The notes under the pieces are model-generated. The model made no database searches, had not been told where the DNA came from, and saw only the letters and a list, made by a program, of their open reading frames with translations. From Thunnus maccoyii (Eukaryota; Chordata; Actinopteri; Scombriformes; Scombridae), in assembly GCF_910596095.1 (NCBI RefSeq), contig NC_056548.1, forward strand, positions 6,287,151 through 6,351,150: DNA of 64,000 nt, given 5' to 3'. The stretch's first letter is position 1. The number at the start of each line of letters is the position of its first letter. Of the stretch, positions 50,801 through 61,304 are shown piece by piece. Both the position numbers and the translations under genes were made by a program.

Positions 50801-51862
50801 ATTTCCTACAACTAATTAATTAACTGAAGAAAGAACCAGTAGATGAATTGATAATGAAAACATTTACTAGTTACAGCCTTACTTACAATAGTTTAACAAC
50901 ACTATTGATATATTTACTGTATATGTGGAGGTTCCTCTTCACTACGTGCATCCTAATAATATTCAGGCCTTGTGTCTTCACAGTGAAATGCATTCAGGAA
51001 AAGAAGGTCATCCATAGAAAACAGGGGCAGATACTTCACTGCAGTGTGTATCAGAGGGCCTGATTTAACTGCATGGTCAAGGAAATATCCAGATAGTAAT
51101 AACTATAAATATATATGGCTCAAAATAATGTGATATCGAAATGTTAAATGTGAAATGTGGTGCCATCTAGTGAGTTCAAAACCCAGGAACCATCTCTTCA
51201 AATACATCCTAGTGCCTCAAAGACTTGGATGTTATTATTTCTTTAATTTAATTCACACAAAGAGCACAAAGGTATAAATCCAAATTAAGATAAATGAGAC
51301 TATTGTTTTAACGGTTATGTCTGGTGGGAATCAGAATAAATCACAGCATGGGTGTGGCAGCAGCCTCACATGACATTTTCTCACCCGATAAATTAACAAA
51401 ATTGAACAAGAAATTAGGAAAAACAATCTGGATTAGAGATTAATCAATTTAAACGGGAATCCAGCCTAGCTAATCGTCCCCCTATTAGGATTTCTTTTTT
51501 TGGCTCTCTGGATCCACACACACACATGCCTCCATTATCACCAACCACAGCTCATTAAATAACAGTAATGGTCATGACAACAAAATGAGTTGTTTTAATG
51601 TTCATATTATTTCATTTTAACAGCCGTAACTGCGGTTATAAATGTCTCTTTTAAGGCTGATATGTGACAGCTGTCAGTTGGACACTCCCTGACCGGCTGC
51701 TAGCATGAGTAGCCGTTAGCTTCGGTCGGCTTTCTCAATAAAAACCTCACTTTTCGATTTTATTTCAACAAGACACACACATTTATATCTCAAAACAGGT
51801 GTGAATGTTTGTTCTGAATTCAACCCCTACCGTCTGGATGACAAATGTGTGCTAAATCTTAC

Positions 51863-52000
51863 CTGTTTGTGTCCAAAAAGATCCGGCTAACCGCTCAGCT
51901 TCGTCCCTGACAGGCTACATCCATCCATGGAGGTCTGACCGGACTCGTCCGTCCTGAGGTGTCCGAGCTGCTGCCTGTCCCATCCCGCCTGACAGACACT
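51863..52000 (-). other. Candidate non-coding first exon (dctn1 upstream start?)
   Basis: On the minus strand a GC-richer stretch ends 'ttggacacaaacag' with donor 'gtaaga'. It contains a short ATG frame (13 codons) ending in TAG before the donor, so it is probably 5'UTR. Its left boundary is a guess. It could splice to the acceptor at 46861 or to the CAP-Gly exon at 41498. It might also belong to an unseen transcript. Confidence 0.35.
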
Positions 52001-52296
52001 GTGTGGCCCGGTAACACTTCAGCTTCAGACTATAAACATGTCAAATATTATACTGTATTCACCTGTATGTACAGTAGCTGGCAATTTTTAAAATATAGAG
52101 TCTGACACAGGATTAAAACTATGCATTTTTGATTAGATTTTGATTGTGAGATTATATTTTTCCATGTTCTTTTTTTGTAATTTATTTTTATTTAAAGAGA
52201 CTTTGTATATAAAAGGAAGTTCCTCAAAAAATCTCATGTCTTCTTTTCCCAAGTAGCCGGGTTCTACTACAAAGATTAATTAATTATGTAAAACCA

Positions 52297-52590
52297 GAGG
52301 TGCAATGATTAGTCAATTAATCAATTAGTTGCAACCTATTAAATTAATCACCAACTATTTTTGACAAGTGATTAATTATTTTGAGTCATTTTTTAAGAAA
52401 ACAATGTCCACATTCTCTAGTTCCAGCTACTCAAATGTGAATTTGTCTTCTCTACTTTTCTATGACAGTAAACTGAATATCGACCTCACTTTGGGCTCAT
52501 TGTTCACCATTTTCTGACATTTTATGGACCAAACAACTAATTGATTAATCAAGAAAATAATCGACAGATTAATTGATAATGATAATCAGC
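52297..52590. repeat. hAT-like foldback repeat, family A, copy
   Basis: Starts 'gaggtgcaatgattagtcaa' and includes 'catttatgg'-type and 'attaatcaagaaaataatcg' landmarks shared with the 42100 and 56176 copies. Confidence 0.7.
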
Positions 52591-52599
52591 CAAGGAAAA

Positions 52600-53350
52600 T
52601 GTGTAAATTTAAATATTCACAAAAAACCCAAAGGAAAATAAAGGAGGACACAAAATCCACTGTGGAAATGAAAGGACGAATCAACCTGAGTACTCAAGTA
52701 TCCACAGCTGAAACTCTGTGTACCTGTGTCCAGATTTAAATCTCAAATTTAATACGACACTGAAAGATTTGCAAAGAAAAAACAACCACCAGAGAAAAGC
52801 GCAGTCCGTGGGCATCAGTCTGGAACAAAGTCATTAACAGTGAAGCATCCTGTAACCAAACACAACACCTCGGTAACACCCAAAGCTATCAATATCTCCA
52901 TCTCCTCCAGGCAGGGTGTTTCGCTCTGTGGCTACAACCTTTTCTCTGACATTACAAACTACCCGCAGGTCTGTTTCAGTGCACCTGTGCACACACACAC
53001 AGCAAACACACTGCCCTGGATATATAGATTATATTCAAACTCACCAGCAGAAAGAAAAGGAACTGAGGATGTGTGTATATTTTTAGATGAAAAGGTGAAG
53101 TAAACTTTTCAAGATTATGTCAAGTATGTCAGTGGGCGATACTGTGGAATATCTGAGTAAAGACAAATCATAATTGAGAGTAGAAGAGGATTTGTACACT
53201 CAGGTGATGTTTTTACCAGACTTACATCTTATCTCAAGCTTCTTCACAGAGTTACTTCTATTATCTCATAACTGATCACAGAACAATAATGATACTAAAA
53301 AGCAATGCGACAAAAAAAAAAAATCACAGGGGAAAGTTCAGATCTATCAA
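52600..53350. other. Intergenic DNA between dctn1 and the nat8-like gene
   Basis: No recognisable gene or repeat family; one + frame at 52840-53103 has no family resemblance. Confidence 0.6.
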
Positions 53351-53356
53351 TTTATT
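53351..53356 (-). terminator. Candidate poly(A) signal of the nat8-like gene
   Basis: Minus-strand AATAAA about 900 nt after the stop codon. No nearer canonical hexamer was noticed. Confidence 0.4.
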
Positions 53357-54256
53357 GTAGTGTGGACATGAATGAAATAATTTTCAAATTAAATAATGAA
53401 ATTAATTTAAATATGTTTTAATCAAGACAAACAGTATAGATGATTTTTCTACTCTAATATTACATGTATTCAACTATAAAAAAACAAAACACAAAAAGTC
53501 TGTTGAGACCATGATAATGAACGATCGATCTGTCTGTAAGAAGAAAACATGCATAGCTTCATGTGGGTCCTGTCATCTGAGGCCTGAACCACCAAGCGAC
53601 ACCAGTTTGTTAACCGGTTATCTTTGGGCTTAACTTTTCCGGTATCACGCAGCTGGCTCACTTTTAACGGAAATAAATCACCATGGTAACCTATGTCGAA
53701 CAGCTAACCTGCTCTGAACATTACTTCACAACTTAACACCCAGACTACTGACCAATCAGATCACTGGAAAAAAAAAGGAGTCATCATTCCTACAGGATCC
53801 TGATAGGGATTTCCACTCCGGTTTTAAAACTGAGCTTCTAACAAAATTGAGACATAATTAATTATCTAAAACACACTAAACACAGCATTTTAATTGTGCA
53901 AAGTTAACTCTGATTCCATCACTGCGGTTTAGAACATAATGAGGTGATCCACACACTGAGATTAGCTGCTTTCACGTGAACATGAAGCGCTCGTAGCTGG
54001 ATAGTAAAACCCAGACTTGACTGAGCCAGTTGATAGCCAGCTTCGTGATACCAGTTATCCGGGACGGCCAATGTTAGGCTGAGTGAAGCCAGCTCACCCA
54101 AAGAGAGCCAGACTAAGTTGAACTCGCTTCGTGGTGCAGGTCTCTGATCTGTCCTGAGTGTTCAGTTGGCTTAAATGCATACTGGGAAATCATAGAAACT
54201 GGATGGATGATCATGAAATGTTAATCAGTCGTTGTGTTGTGTGTGACGGTTTCAGA

Positions 54257-54922
54257 TTACTCATCTTTCCGTATATACAATCTGTACTCAAACAGAGTGA
54301 AGTTCATGATTCTAGCCACGAGTTCAGGAACAACAAACTCTCTTATCTTCTCGTAGCCCATGTGCTCATACAGCTTCTGAGCGTCAGTCTGGACCACAGA
54401 GGTGTACAGGACGACGGCTGCGTAACCTCTGTCACGAGTAAACTCCGTCACTGTCCGACACAGAGTCTTAGCGATGCCCATCCCGCGGTGGCTGCGGCGC
54501 ACAGACATGCGTTTCAGCTCCAAGCACTCGGGCGCATTTTCGTTAGGAAGGCAAGCCACTGTGCCGACCACCTGACCCTCGCTTTCAGCCACCCAAAAAC
54601 ACGAGTCCTTCTGCTTCAGGTAGGTGTCGGTGATGTTGTTGAGGTCCTTCTTGAGGGAGGTTTCGATGTATCTGTTGAACATGTAGACGACGAACTGCCG
54701 GGAGCCGGCCAGGACGAGGGTGACGGCCAGGATGGGCAGCAGGAAGGATTTGGAGCTGGTCATGAGGGCGCAGAACATGCACATGAGCACCATCTGGGTC
54801 AGAGGCTGTTTCAGAAGGTGCATGAAGGACGAAGGCACGTGCTCGCTCATCCCCAGGGTGAAGATCTCCTTCACGGCCTCGGCATCGTCCTCCCGATATT
54901 TCCGGATCTGGATATTAGCCAT
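54257..54922 (-). CDS. nat8: NAT8/camello-type N-acetyltransferase, intact
   Basis: 221 residues in a single coding exon, as in vertebrate NAT8 genes. NAT8-family enzymes are ER-membrane GNAT acetyltransferases acting on cysteine S-conjugates or on protein lysines. Visible: N-terminal 'IRKYREDDAEAVKEIF'; a hydrophobic hairpin at ~41-83 (membrane anchor); 'SCFWVAESEGQVVGTVACLP' at 107-126; the acetyl-CoA loop with R-S-H-R-G-M-G-I-A at 143-151; C-terminal 'LYEHMGYEKI' at 184-193. Length and layout match human NAT8 (227 aa). The ATG at 54922 is preceded by a possible acceptor (…gataagcag, exon from 54931), so a 5'UTR exon is likely upstream. Paralogue identity among NAT8-like/camello genes cannot be fixed here. 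The 289-residue + strand frame across it is a shadow. Confidence 0.92.
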   Translation of the reverse strand: MANIQIRKYREDDAEAVKEIFTLGMSEHVPSSFMHLLKQPLTQMVLMCMFCALMTSSKSFLLPILAVTLVLAGSRQFVVYMFNRYIETSLKKDLNNITDTYLKQKDSCFWVAESEGQVVGTVACLPNENAPECLELKRMSVRRSHRGMGIAKTLCRTVTEFTRDRGYAAVVLYTSVVQTDAQKLYEHMGYEKIREFVVPELVARIMNFTLFEYRLYIRKDE

Positions 54923-55029
54923 GGCTCAGCTCTGCTTATCAACACAACAAGAGGTCAAACTGTGAGAGGTGACAAACTACTTACATCAGTTTGCATGCAA
55001 TCATGTTCTCTGTCCTCTTATTCCTGAAT

Positions 55030-55300
55030 ACAGCTGCAACGATTAGTTGATTAATCAATAAGTCGATAGAAAATTAATCTGTAACTATTTTAATAACAGA
55101 ATAATCATTTTCATTCATGTTTTAAAATAACAACGCCACTTATTTGCTGCTTCCAGCTGCTCAAATGTGATCATTTCTTTGTCAAATATGATAGTAAACA
55201 TAATATCTTTGAGTTTTGGACTGTTGGTCGGACAAAACAAGACATTTGAAGACGTCATCTTGGACGAGATGTTAACTGATGATGACAATAGTTGCATCTC
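55030..55300. repeat. hAT-like foldback repeat, family A, copy
   Basis: Starts 'acagctgcaacgattagttg' and ends 'acaatagttgcatctct'. Lies just upstream of the nat8-like coding exon. Confidence 0.7.
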
Positions 55301-55860
55301 TAGTGTTGAAGCTTGTCTCTGTATCTCATCACAAACTGTGTTCTCACTGAATTATCATTTTGTTACTTTAATCTATCATTCTGATGTCAGAGGAATCATT
55401 TTAGTTATGCATCAAGTAAAAAATACTAAACATTTACTGATTACAGCTTTACAAAAGTCAAGTTGCTTTCATTTTATACACAAAATATGATTTATGATAA
55501 ACTGAGGTGTTTAGGTTGTTGGTACAACAAAGTAAAAAATTTGAAGGCTTTAAATTGGGTTCTGATAACTTGTGATATATCAGAGAGTATAATTACTCAA
55601 ATACTGCACTAAAGTGCAGTTTATAAGGATTTTTTTAATCCATTTTGTGAAACTACAGTTTCAGTTCTATTGCACTACATTTATGACACTTTAGTACCTC
55701 ATTACTTTGCTGATTCTGATTGTTAATACAAAATATAATATAACACCTAATAAGTTTATAGATCAGATACCAGGCAGTATATAAAGTATTTAAAATTACC
55801 ATGACCGTTACCAGCTGCCACAGTGATGCATCAATAATTATATTCCAGTAATATAATATC

Positions 55861-56490
55861 AAGGCTGCAATTAACAATTAATCTGCTGACTATTTTCTCA
55901 ATTAATTGATTAATCATTTAGTTAGCGAAATGTTAGAAAAATTGTGAGAAAATGGCATTATAATTTTTCATAGGATGCAGTGATGTTTTCAATTTTCTTG
56001 ATTTTCTGACTAACAGGCAAAAACCAAAAGATATTTAATTCAATTTATTGTCATATGAAAGGTTAATCAAGAAAAACAGAGAATCCCTACATTTGAGAGG
56101 CTACAAGCAGAGAATTTATAGTATAGTTGGAATAGTTTCCAGCTATTACATTAAATAAGCTAATAGTTAAATTAAAAATAAATAAACAAATATTTTGATA
56201 ATTGATTCATCATTTTGAGTCATTTTTTAAGAAAAGAGGTCCAAATTCTCTGATTCCAGCTTCTCAGATGTGAATATTTTCTGGTTTCTTTAGTCCTCTT
56301 TGACAGTAAACTGAATATCTTTAGGTTGTGGACTGTTGGTCCAGACAAAAGAAGACATTTGAAGACGTCATCTTAAGCTCTGGAAAACAATGATCGACAT
56401 TTTTCACCATTTTCTGACATTTTATGGACCCATCAACTAATCCATTCATCAAGAAAATAATTCATAATGAAAATAATTGTTAGTTGCAGC
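55861..56490. repeat. Two adjacent family A copies
   Basis: A diverged copy from 55861 ('aaggctgcaattaacaatta') to about 56130, followed by one from about 56190 to 56490 ending 'ttgttagttgcagctgtag'. Both lie in the presumed nat8 5' intron. Confidence 0.65.
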
Positions 56491-57028
56491 TGTAGCACTT
56501 TTACTTAAGTAAAAAGTTTTTTTCTACCTGTAATTTCTACACTGTGTTATTGCTACTTTTATTAAAGTAAAAGATTATAACACTTCTTTCACCGCTGAAA
56601 AGGACCTATGGATTATAGAAAAGAAACATTACATTACACAGTTTGTCCACCAGAGAGCACAAGTTACCTTTCAACTGTAAAACGTCCTGTTCAATAAATA
56701 TCATGGTTACAATACTTGAACAAATACATTTAGGGGTTCCTTACAAGAAAAAAATTATTATATTAAAAAAACAAATATCCACCACTACATGTTTATTATT
56801 GTTTGTCTCTTATTGCTATAGTTTAAAGTACCCAACAGTAGGGTAAATCATAAAATCACCATATTGCTTTCTAAAAACACATAAACAGTCAGATATAAAG
56901 ATAGCCTACACCTGTTTTTAACTGTAATAATGCATGATACTGTTAATAGTACCTTTTACATCCTATAAAATACTTTATAAATGTAGGGCTTTTACTTGTG
57001 GAGGATTGTGTGGTTTTGTGTATTCTAC

Positions 57029-57665
57029 TTAAAGGAAAGGTTCACAAAGGTCAGGTGTCCATATGAACACTGAAGGAGGTTTTCCTCGCTGTAATCGTTC
57101 CTCCTGTTCATACTGGCTGTTAAAAGATCCCCTTCAAATGTGCTTTCAATGTAAGTGATGGAGGCCAAAATCTACAGTGTGCCTATGCAGTCATTTTGTA
57201 CAAAAATGCATTTAAAAGTAGATGTGAAGCTTGTATGAGGCTTCAGCAGTCTGGATTAGTCATATCAAGTGGATATCTGACACATTTACAGTCTCTTTTA
57301 GCATCAAATTTCCTCTTTGTGTTTCCTCAGATAGTGTTTCCCTGTTGAGCTGCGGTGGAAATGTAGTAACAAAGGGGGACTTTGGCACTAAATAGATTGT
57401 AATGTTGAAAAATGTCTACTTGATTTGTCTCATTTTGACGTTTGAAGCTTTATATTAGCTTCAGATAAACTTTTAACTACATTTCTGCACAGACTGTGGA
57501 TTTTGTCTCCCATCACTCACATTCCAAGTGTATTATGAGGGGATCTTCTGATGGCAAGTGTGAACAAGAGGATTGATTACAGCAAGAAAACCCGTTTCAT
57601 TGTTCATTTGAGCTACTAACTGTTGTTTTCAGACACACCTAAAGACCTCTGAACTTGTCCTTTAG
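57029..57665. repeat. Foldback repeat family B, full-length ~637 bp
   Basis: Starts TTAAAGGAAAGGTTCACA and ends 'gaacttgtcctttag'. The two halves are inverted copies of each other over nearly the whole length: text near 57070-57150 (tttcctcgctgtaatcgttc) returns inverted near 57540-57640. The longest member of the family in the window. Confidence 0.8.
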
Positions 57666-58126
57666 GTGAAACTTTGTGGAGCAAATTTTTCCACTTATGA
57701 CACATTCATGTCTGTATAAATAAACACTCTGGAAAGGTCACAAAGGAACCAATAACTTACAGTAAACACACCATGAAGGGTTATTTCTACATGGTACATT
57801 GGTGAAGACAGTTTCACCTCTGATCACAATGACCCTCAAACTAGCAACTAATTAACTGCAAAATCAGTGCCAGTCACGTGAGAATCAGTTTTAACGGTTT
57901 GAACTGCAACGTTAGTCATGCTAACCATGTAAACCACTTGACTAAAAAATCACGAAACGTTTTATTCAGATGATCATAAAGTCCCTGTGTCCTTTAGGAT
58001 AATGTACACGATGATTAGAATGAGCTAACAGCAGCTAGCATCAGTGCTAGCCTCGCAAAGCTGCCAAACATTTGAGTCCAATTAGCCCTGAAGGCGTAAA
58101 ACTGGAAATAAACAATAACGACATAC

Positions 58127-58260
58127 CTGTTTTAGCTTGAGGAGCTTGAAAGCGGAGTCTGAATTTGCTGAAAGCAGCAAAGATGCTAGGAAGTCAGAAT
58201 CCTCTCATTGTGTTGTGTCCCCTCTACTTCCTCAGCTCGGCTATGGTGCGTTCACGTAAT
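58127..58260 (-). other. nat8: Candidate non-coding first exon and promoter of the nat8-like gene
   Basis: On the minus strand the sequence ends 'cctcaagctaaaacag' with donor 'gtatgt'. A CACGTG E-box lies upstream at about 58287. It is the only plausible 5' exon for the nat8-like gene that I can see, but the 3.2-kb link is unproven and the exon start is unknown. Confidence 0.35.
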
Positions 58261-58730
58261 ATCGTCAGGATGGGAAAACTAAAAAATCACGTGATTCTCG
58301 TATTAGTTTTACTGAGATTTTATTCTTTATGTGATTGCTGCCATTTTGCCACAGGTTTGTTAAGAGTGGAAGCTATCGTGACCGTTAAAAATTAATGATA
58401 GTTAGGAAGCTCATGTGAAGTGTGTTTCCTTCTCGGCTGCTCGTAGTTTTACCATAGATGCAGATAAATACGGTGTGTACGATGTCGCTTAAACGCGGCT
58501 TGTACAACTTCCTGTTTGATGTAGGTTTCCTGCCACATGCTGAACTGTCTGCATGAATTTGTGTTTATGGAAAGTCAAAAAAAATCCCCACTCTGAAGCT
58601 TCATATTATAATGATGTAACTCTGCATGACTGAATAGGGACTGGCACTGTGTCTGTAGTTAAACTGACAGTTAAGATTTTGCTGTTACCCTGTAGAAATA
58701 AGACAGTATTTACTTAGCCAGTTGTTTAAT

Positions 58731-59095
58731 TAGTGTTTCCCAACCTTTTTAGTTTGTGACCCCTTAAAACAAACCAAATGTTTACTAGCGACTCCTTGTC
58801 ACCAGTTGTATGTCTGCCAGTTGTGACCACTTCAACCAAAAAGGGATTTCTTCCCCTGTTTTTCTGTTTTATTTTAATATTTTTAAAAACCCAATACGGT
58901 GAAATTTTCCAGTAATTCACAAAAGAAATACTGACAGTAAAGCAACATTTAAATAAACATAGTTTTGTGTACAGAAAGTTGTTGTCATTTTTTTGTTTGT
59001 TTCTCATTTCCCTGTTTTGACATTATCATCTTGTGACCCATCAGATTCCTTGTGACTCCTTGTGGCTGCTTCAATGTCCATGTTGTGAACCACTG
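58731..59095. mobile_element. hAT-Charlie-like non-autonomous element
   Basis: Left end 'tagtgtttcccaacctttt' and right end, inverted, 'cagtggttcacaac' are diverged forms of the CAGTGGTTCCCAACC terminus known from hAT-Charlie elements. Text such as 'ttgtgacccatcagattcct' is typical. No clean target duplication remains. Confidence 0.65.
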
Positions 59096-59099
59096 CCCT

Positions 59100-60025
59100 A
59101 CAGTACACTGTAGAATTTAACATTTTATAAAATATGATCTCCACACAACACTATGCATGTCATGAAAATAGCCTATTGTTACCTATGGTTTTATCTGAAT
59201 AACTAATTTAAAAAAAAACTAAAAAAACAATAGAGAGATTCTGCAAATTTCCAGCTGTTTTGTATAGAAATATCAAGTCAAATTTGTTGGCTGTATTTAC
59301 AAAAGAAAGCAGTTTGCACACAAACAGACAAAACACAGTAAAAGCTGTAGGGTAAATAGGTCAAAGGTCCAAGAACCCTCCTGAAAAATGCAAAAATATT
59401 ATTGCTCCATTAGCATTACTGTTAAGGTTTTATCTATAGTCTTTAGTATTTAAGATAACCCATTTTGGTTAATTGTACTAGTCATGTAGTCAGTGTCAGA
59501 GGCCATAAATGTAATGTAAATAAACTAATTCTAAAAATGAAAACTCTTGTTACAGGCACCAGTTTGGCACAAATATAACCAGGTTATGTAATTTGAATTT
59601 GGTACAAAGTTCCTCAAAGTTCATGTCACTTTTTGTTATGTTTTTTTCCTACAGGGGTAAAAGGGTAACATGCATGAGTCCCACACGTTTAATCAAAATC
59701 TTATCTTAATAAGTGTCTGAAATTTGGCAGTAAAATACATACAGACAAAAAAAACCCCAGCTATGCAACCTTAAAAAAAGGACACAGTGAAGGTCAGAGA
59801 GGTCACAAACTGCTGCCATTACCGGCAAAACATGAACTGTTGTCACAATAACACACGTTGTGGTAGTTTACACTACAGCACCAATGAATTAGAATAAATG
59901 TAGAGTGTTTCACAATATATGAAGACTGAAAAAATAATTTATTGTCTCCTTAAAAGAAATTTGACTAGATTTCATACATCAAATGATTGTAAAGAGTTTC
60001 CCTTTTTATGAAGTAAACATTCCAC
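59100..60025. other. Intergenic DNA, no gene seen
   Basis: AT-rich DNA between the hAT-like and Tc1-like elements, without conserved frames. Confidence 0.6.
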
Positions 60026-60027
60026 TA

Positions 60028-60989
60028 CACCGATCAGCCACTATATTAAAACCACCTGCCTGATATTGTGTAGGTCCCCCCTCATGCTGCCAGAACAGCT
60101 CGGACCCGTTGAGGCATGGACAAGACCTCTGAAAGTGTCCTCTGGTATCTGGCACGACGACGTTAGCAGCAGATCCTCCTGTAAGTTGAAAGGTGGGGCC
60201 TTCATGGGTGGGACTTGTTAAGGGGTGTACTTGGTCTACAACAATGTTTAGGTAGGTGGTACAAAGTAACATCCACATAGATGCCAGGACCCAAGGTTTC
60301 CCAGCAGAACATTGCCCGGCACATCACACTGCCTGCGCTGGCTCACCCTCATCCCATAGTGCATCCTGGTGCCATCTCTTCCCCGGGTAAATGATGCACA
60401 CGCATCTGGCTGTCCAAATGATGTAAAGAGCAGACCACCTTCTTCCATTGCTCCTTGGTCCAGTTCTGACACTCACATGCCCATTGTAGGCGCTTTCGGC
60501 GGTGGACAGTGGTCAGCATGGGCACTCTGGCCGGTCTGCGGTGGATATGCAGCAAGCTGTGATGCACTGTGTGTTCTGACACCTGTCTATCATAGCCAGC
60601 ATGAACCTTTTCAGCAATTTGTGCTACGAGCTCTTCTGTGGTATCGAACCAGGCGGGTTAGCCTTCGCTCCTTGGGCACCTATGACCCTGTCGCCAGTTC
60701 ACCAGTTGTCCTTCCTTGGACCACTTTGGGTAGGTACTGAGCACTGCATACCAGGAACACCTCACAAGACCTGCCGTTTTGGGGACGTTGTTATGAAAAT
60801 CACCTTTATTTGGCCCTTATCAAAGTTGCTCAGATCCTTACACTTGCCCATTTTTCCTGCTTCCAACACCTCAACTTCACTTCACTTGCTGTCTAATATT
60901 TCCCATCCCTTTACAGGTGCCATTGTAACAAGATAATCAATGTTATTCACTCCATCTGTCAGTGGTTTTAATGTTGTGGCTGATCAGTG
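60028..60989 (-). mobile_element. Tc1/mariner-like element relic, 962 bp
   Basis: Terminal inverted repeats: left CACCGATCAGCCACTATATT, right (inverted) CACTGATCAGCCACAACATT, each flanked by a TA dinucleotide (60026-60027 and 60990-60991), the Tc1/mariner target duplication. On the minus strand frame fragments read 'RKRLQWACECQNWTKEQWKK' and '…PGEEMAPGC', recognisable as Tc1-like transposase pieces, but the frame is broken repeatedly. Non-functional. Confidence 0.82.
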
Positions 60990-61157
60990 TATATTGATAG
61001 TCAAAAAAATAAAAGCATAATTTTTTCTTTAAACATTTAGTTTTGTTTATACAAAACATTCACTTAACACTTTCCCACTCAGCCAAGCGGTGAGCAGAAA
61101 CGGAAGCAGCTCATAACTACTTTTCTTTCCAGTTTGTCTTTCTCTGTCTCCTTCCTT

Positions 61158-61304
61158 CTAGCCCAGGTTGATCTCCCCTGCAAACATGGTGATCAGCAGT
61201 ATGATGGCGAATCCGGTGAGCAGCCCTGCATTCTGGATCAGGAAGAAGATTATCTTGGCAGACCTTCGTGTCTCTTCCTTTGCTATGTTGTCCATCTCTG
61301 GAAA
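61158..61304 (-). CDS. slc39a8: slc39a8 terminal coding exon
   Basis: Acceptor 'ttcctcttag'. 48 codons and TAG. Starts [11 protein letters not shown], then the last transmembrane helix. Confidence 0.92.
   Translation of the reverse strand, partial: FPEMDNIAKEETRRSAKIIFFLIQNAGLLTGFAIILLITMFAGEINLG

Larger units (their letters stand above)
49980..50885. repeat. Family A element hit by two later insertions
   Basis: Pieces 49980-50053, 50294-50452 and 50801-50885 together make one family A copy. It is interrupted first by a TTAA element (50054-50293) and second by another family A element in inverted orientation (50453-50800). Confidence 0.7.
47830..51860. other. Upstream dctn1 region without recognisable gene
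   Basis: AT-rich DNA with the repeats listed separately. No conserved reading frame seen. It is an intron if the 51863 exon belongs to dctn1, otherwise intergenic. Confidence 0.5.

Noticed and set aside
54158..55027. 289-residue + strand open frame
   Set aside because: Antisense shadow of the nat8-like exon; composition (His/Val/Gln-rich) and lack of family resemblance show it is not a gene.
60248..60740. Functional transposase gene
   Set aside because: Only fragments of a Tc1-like protein are readable, with frame changes between them.
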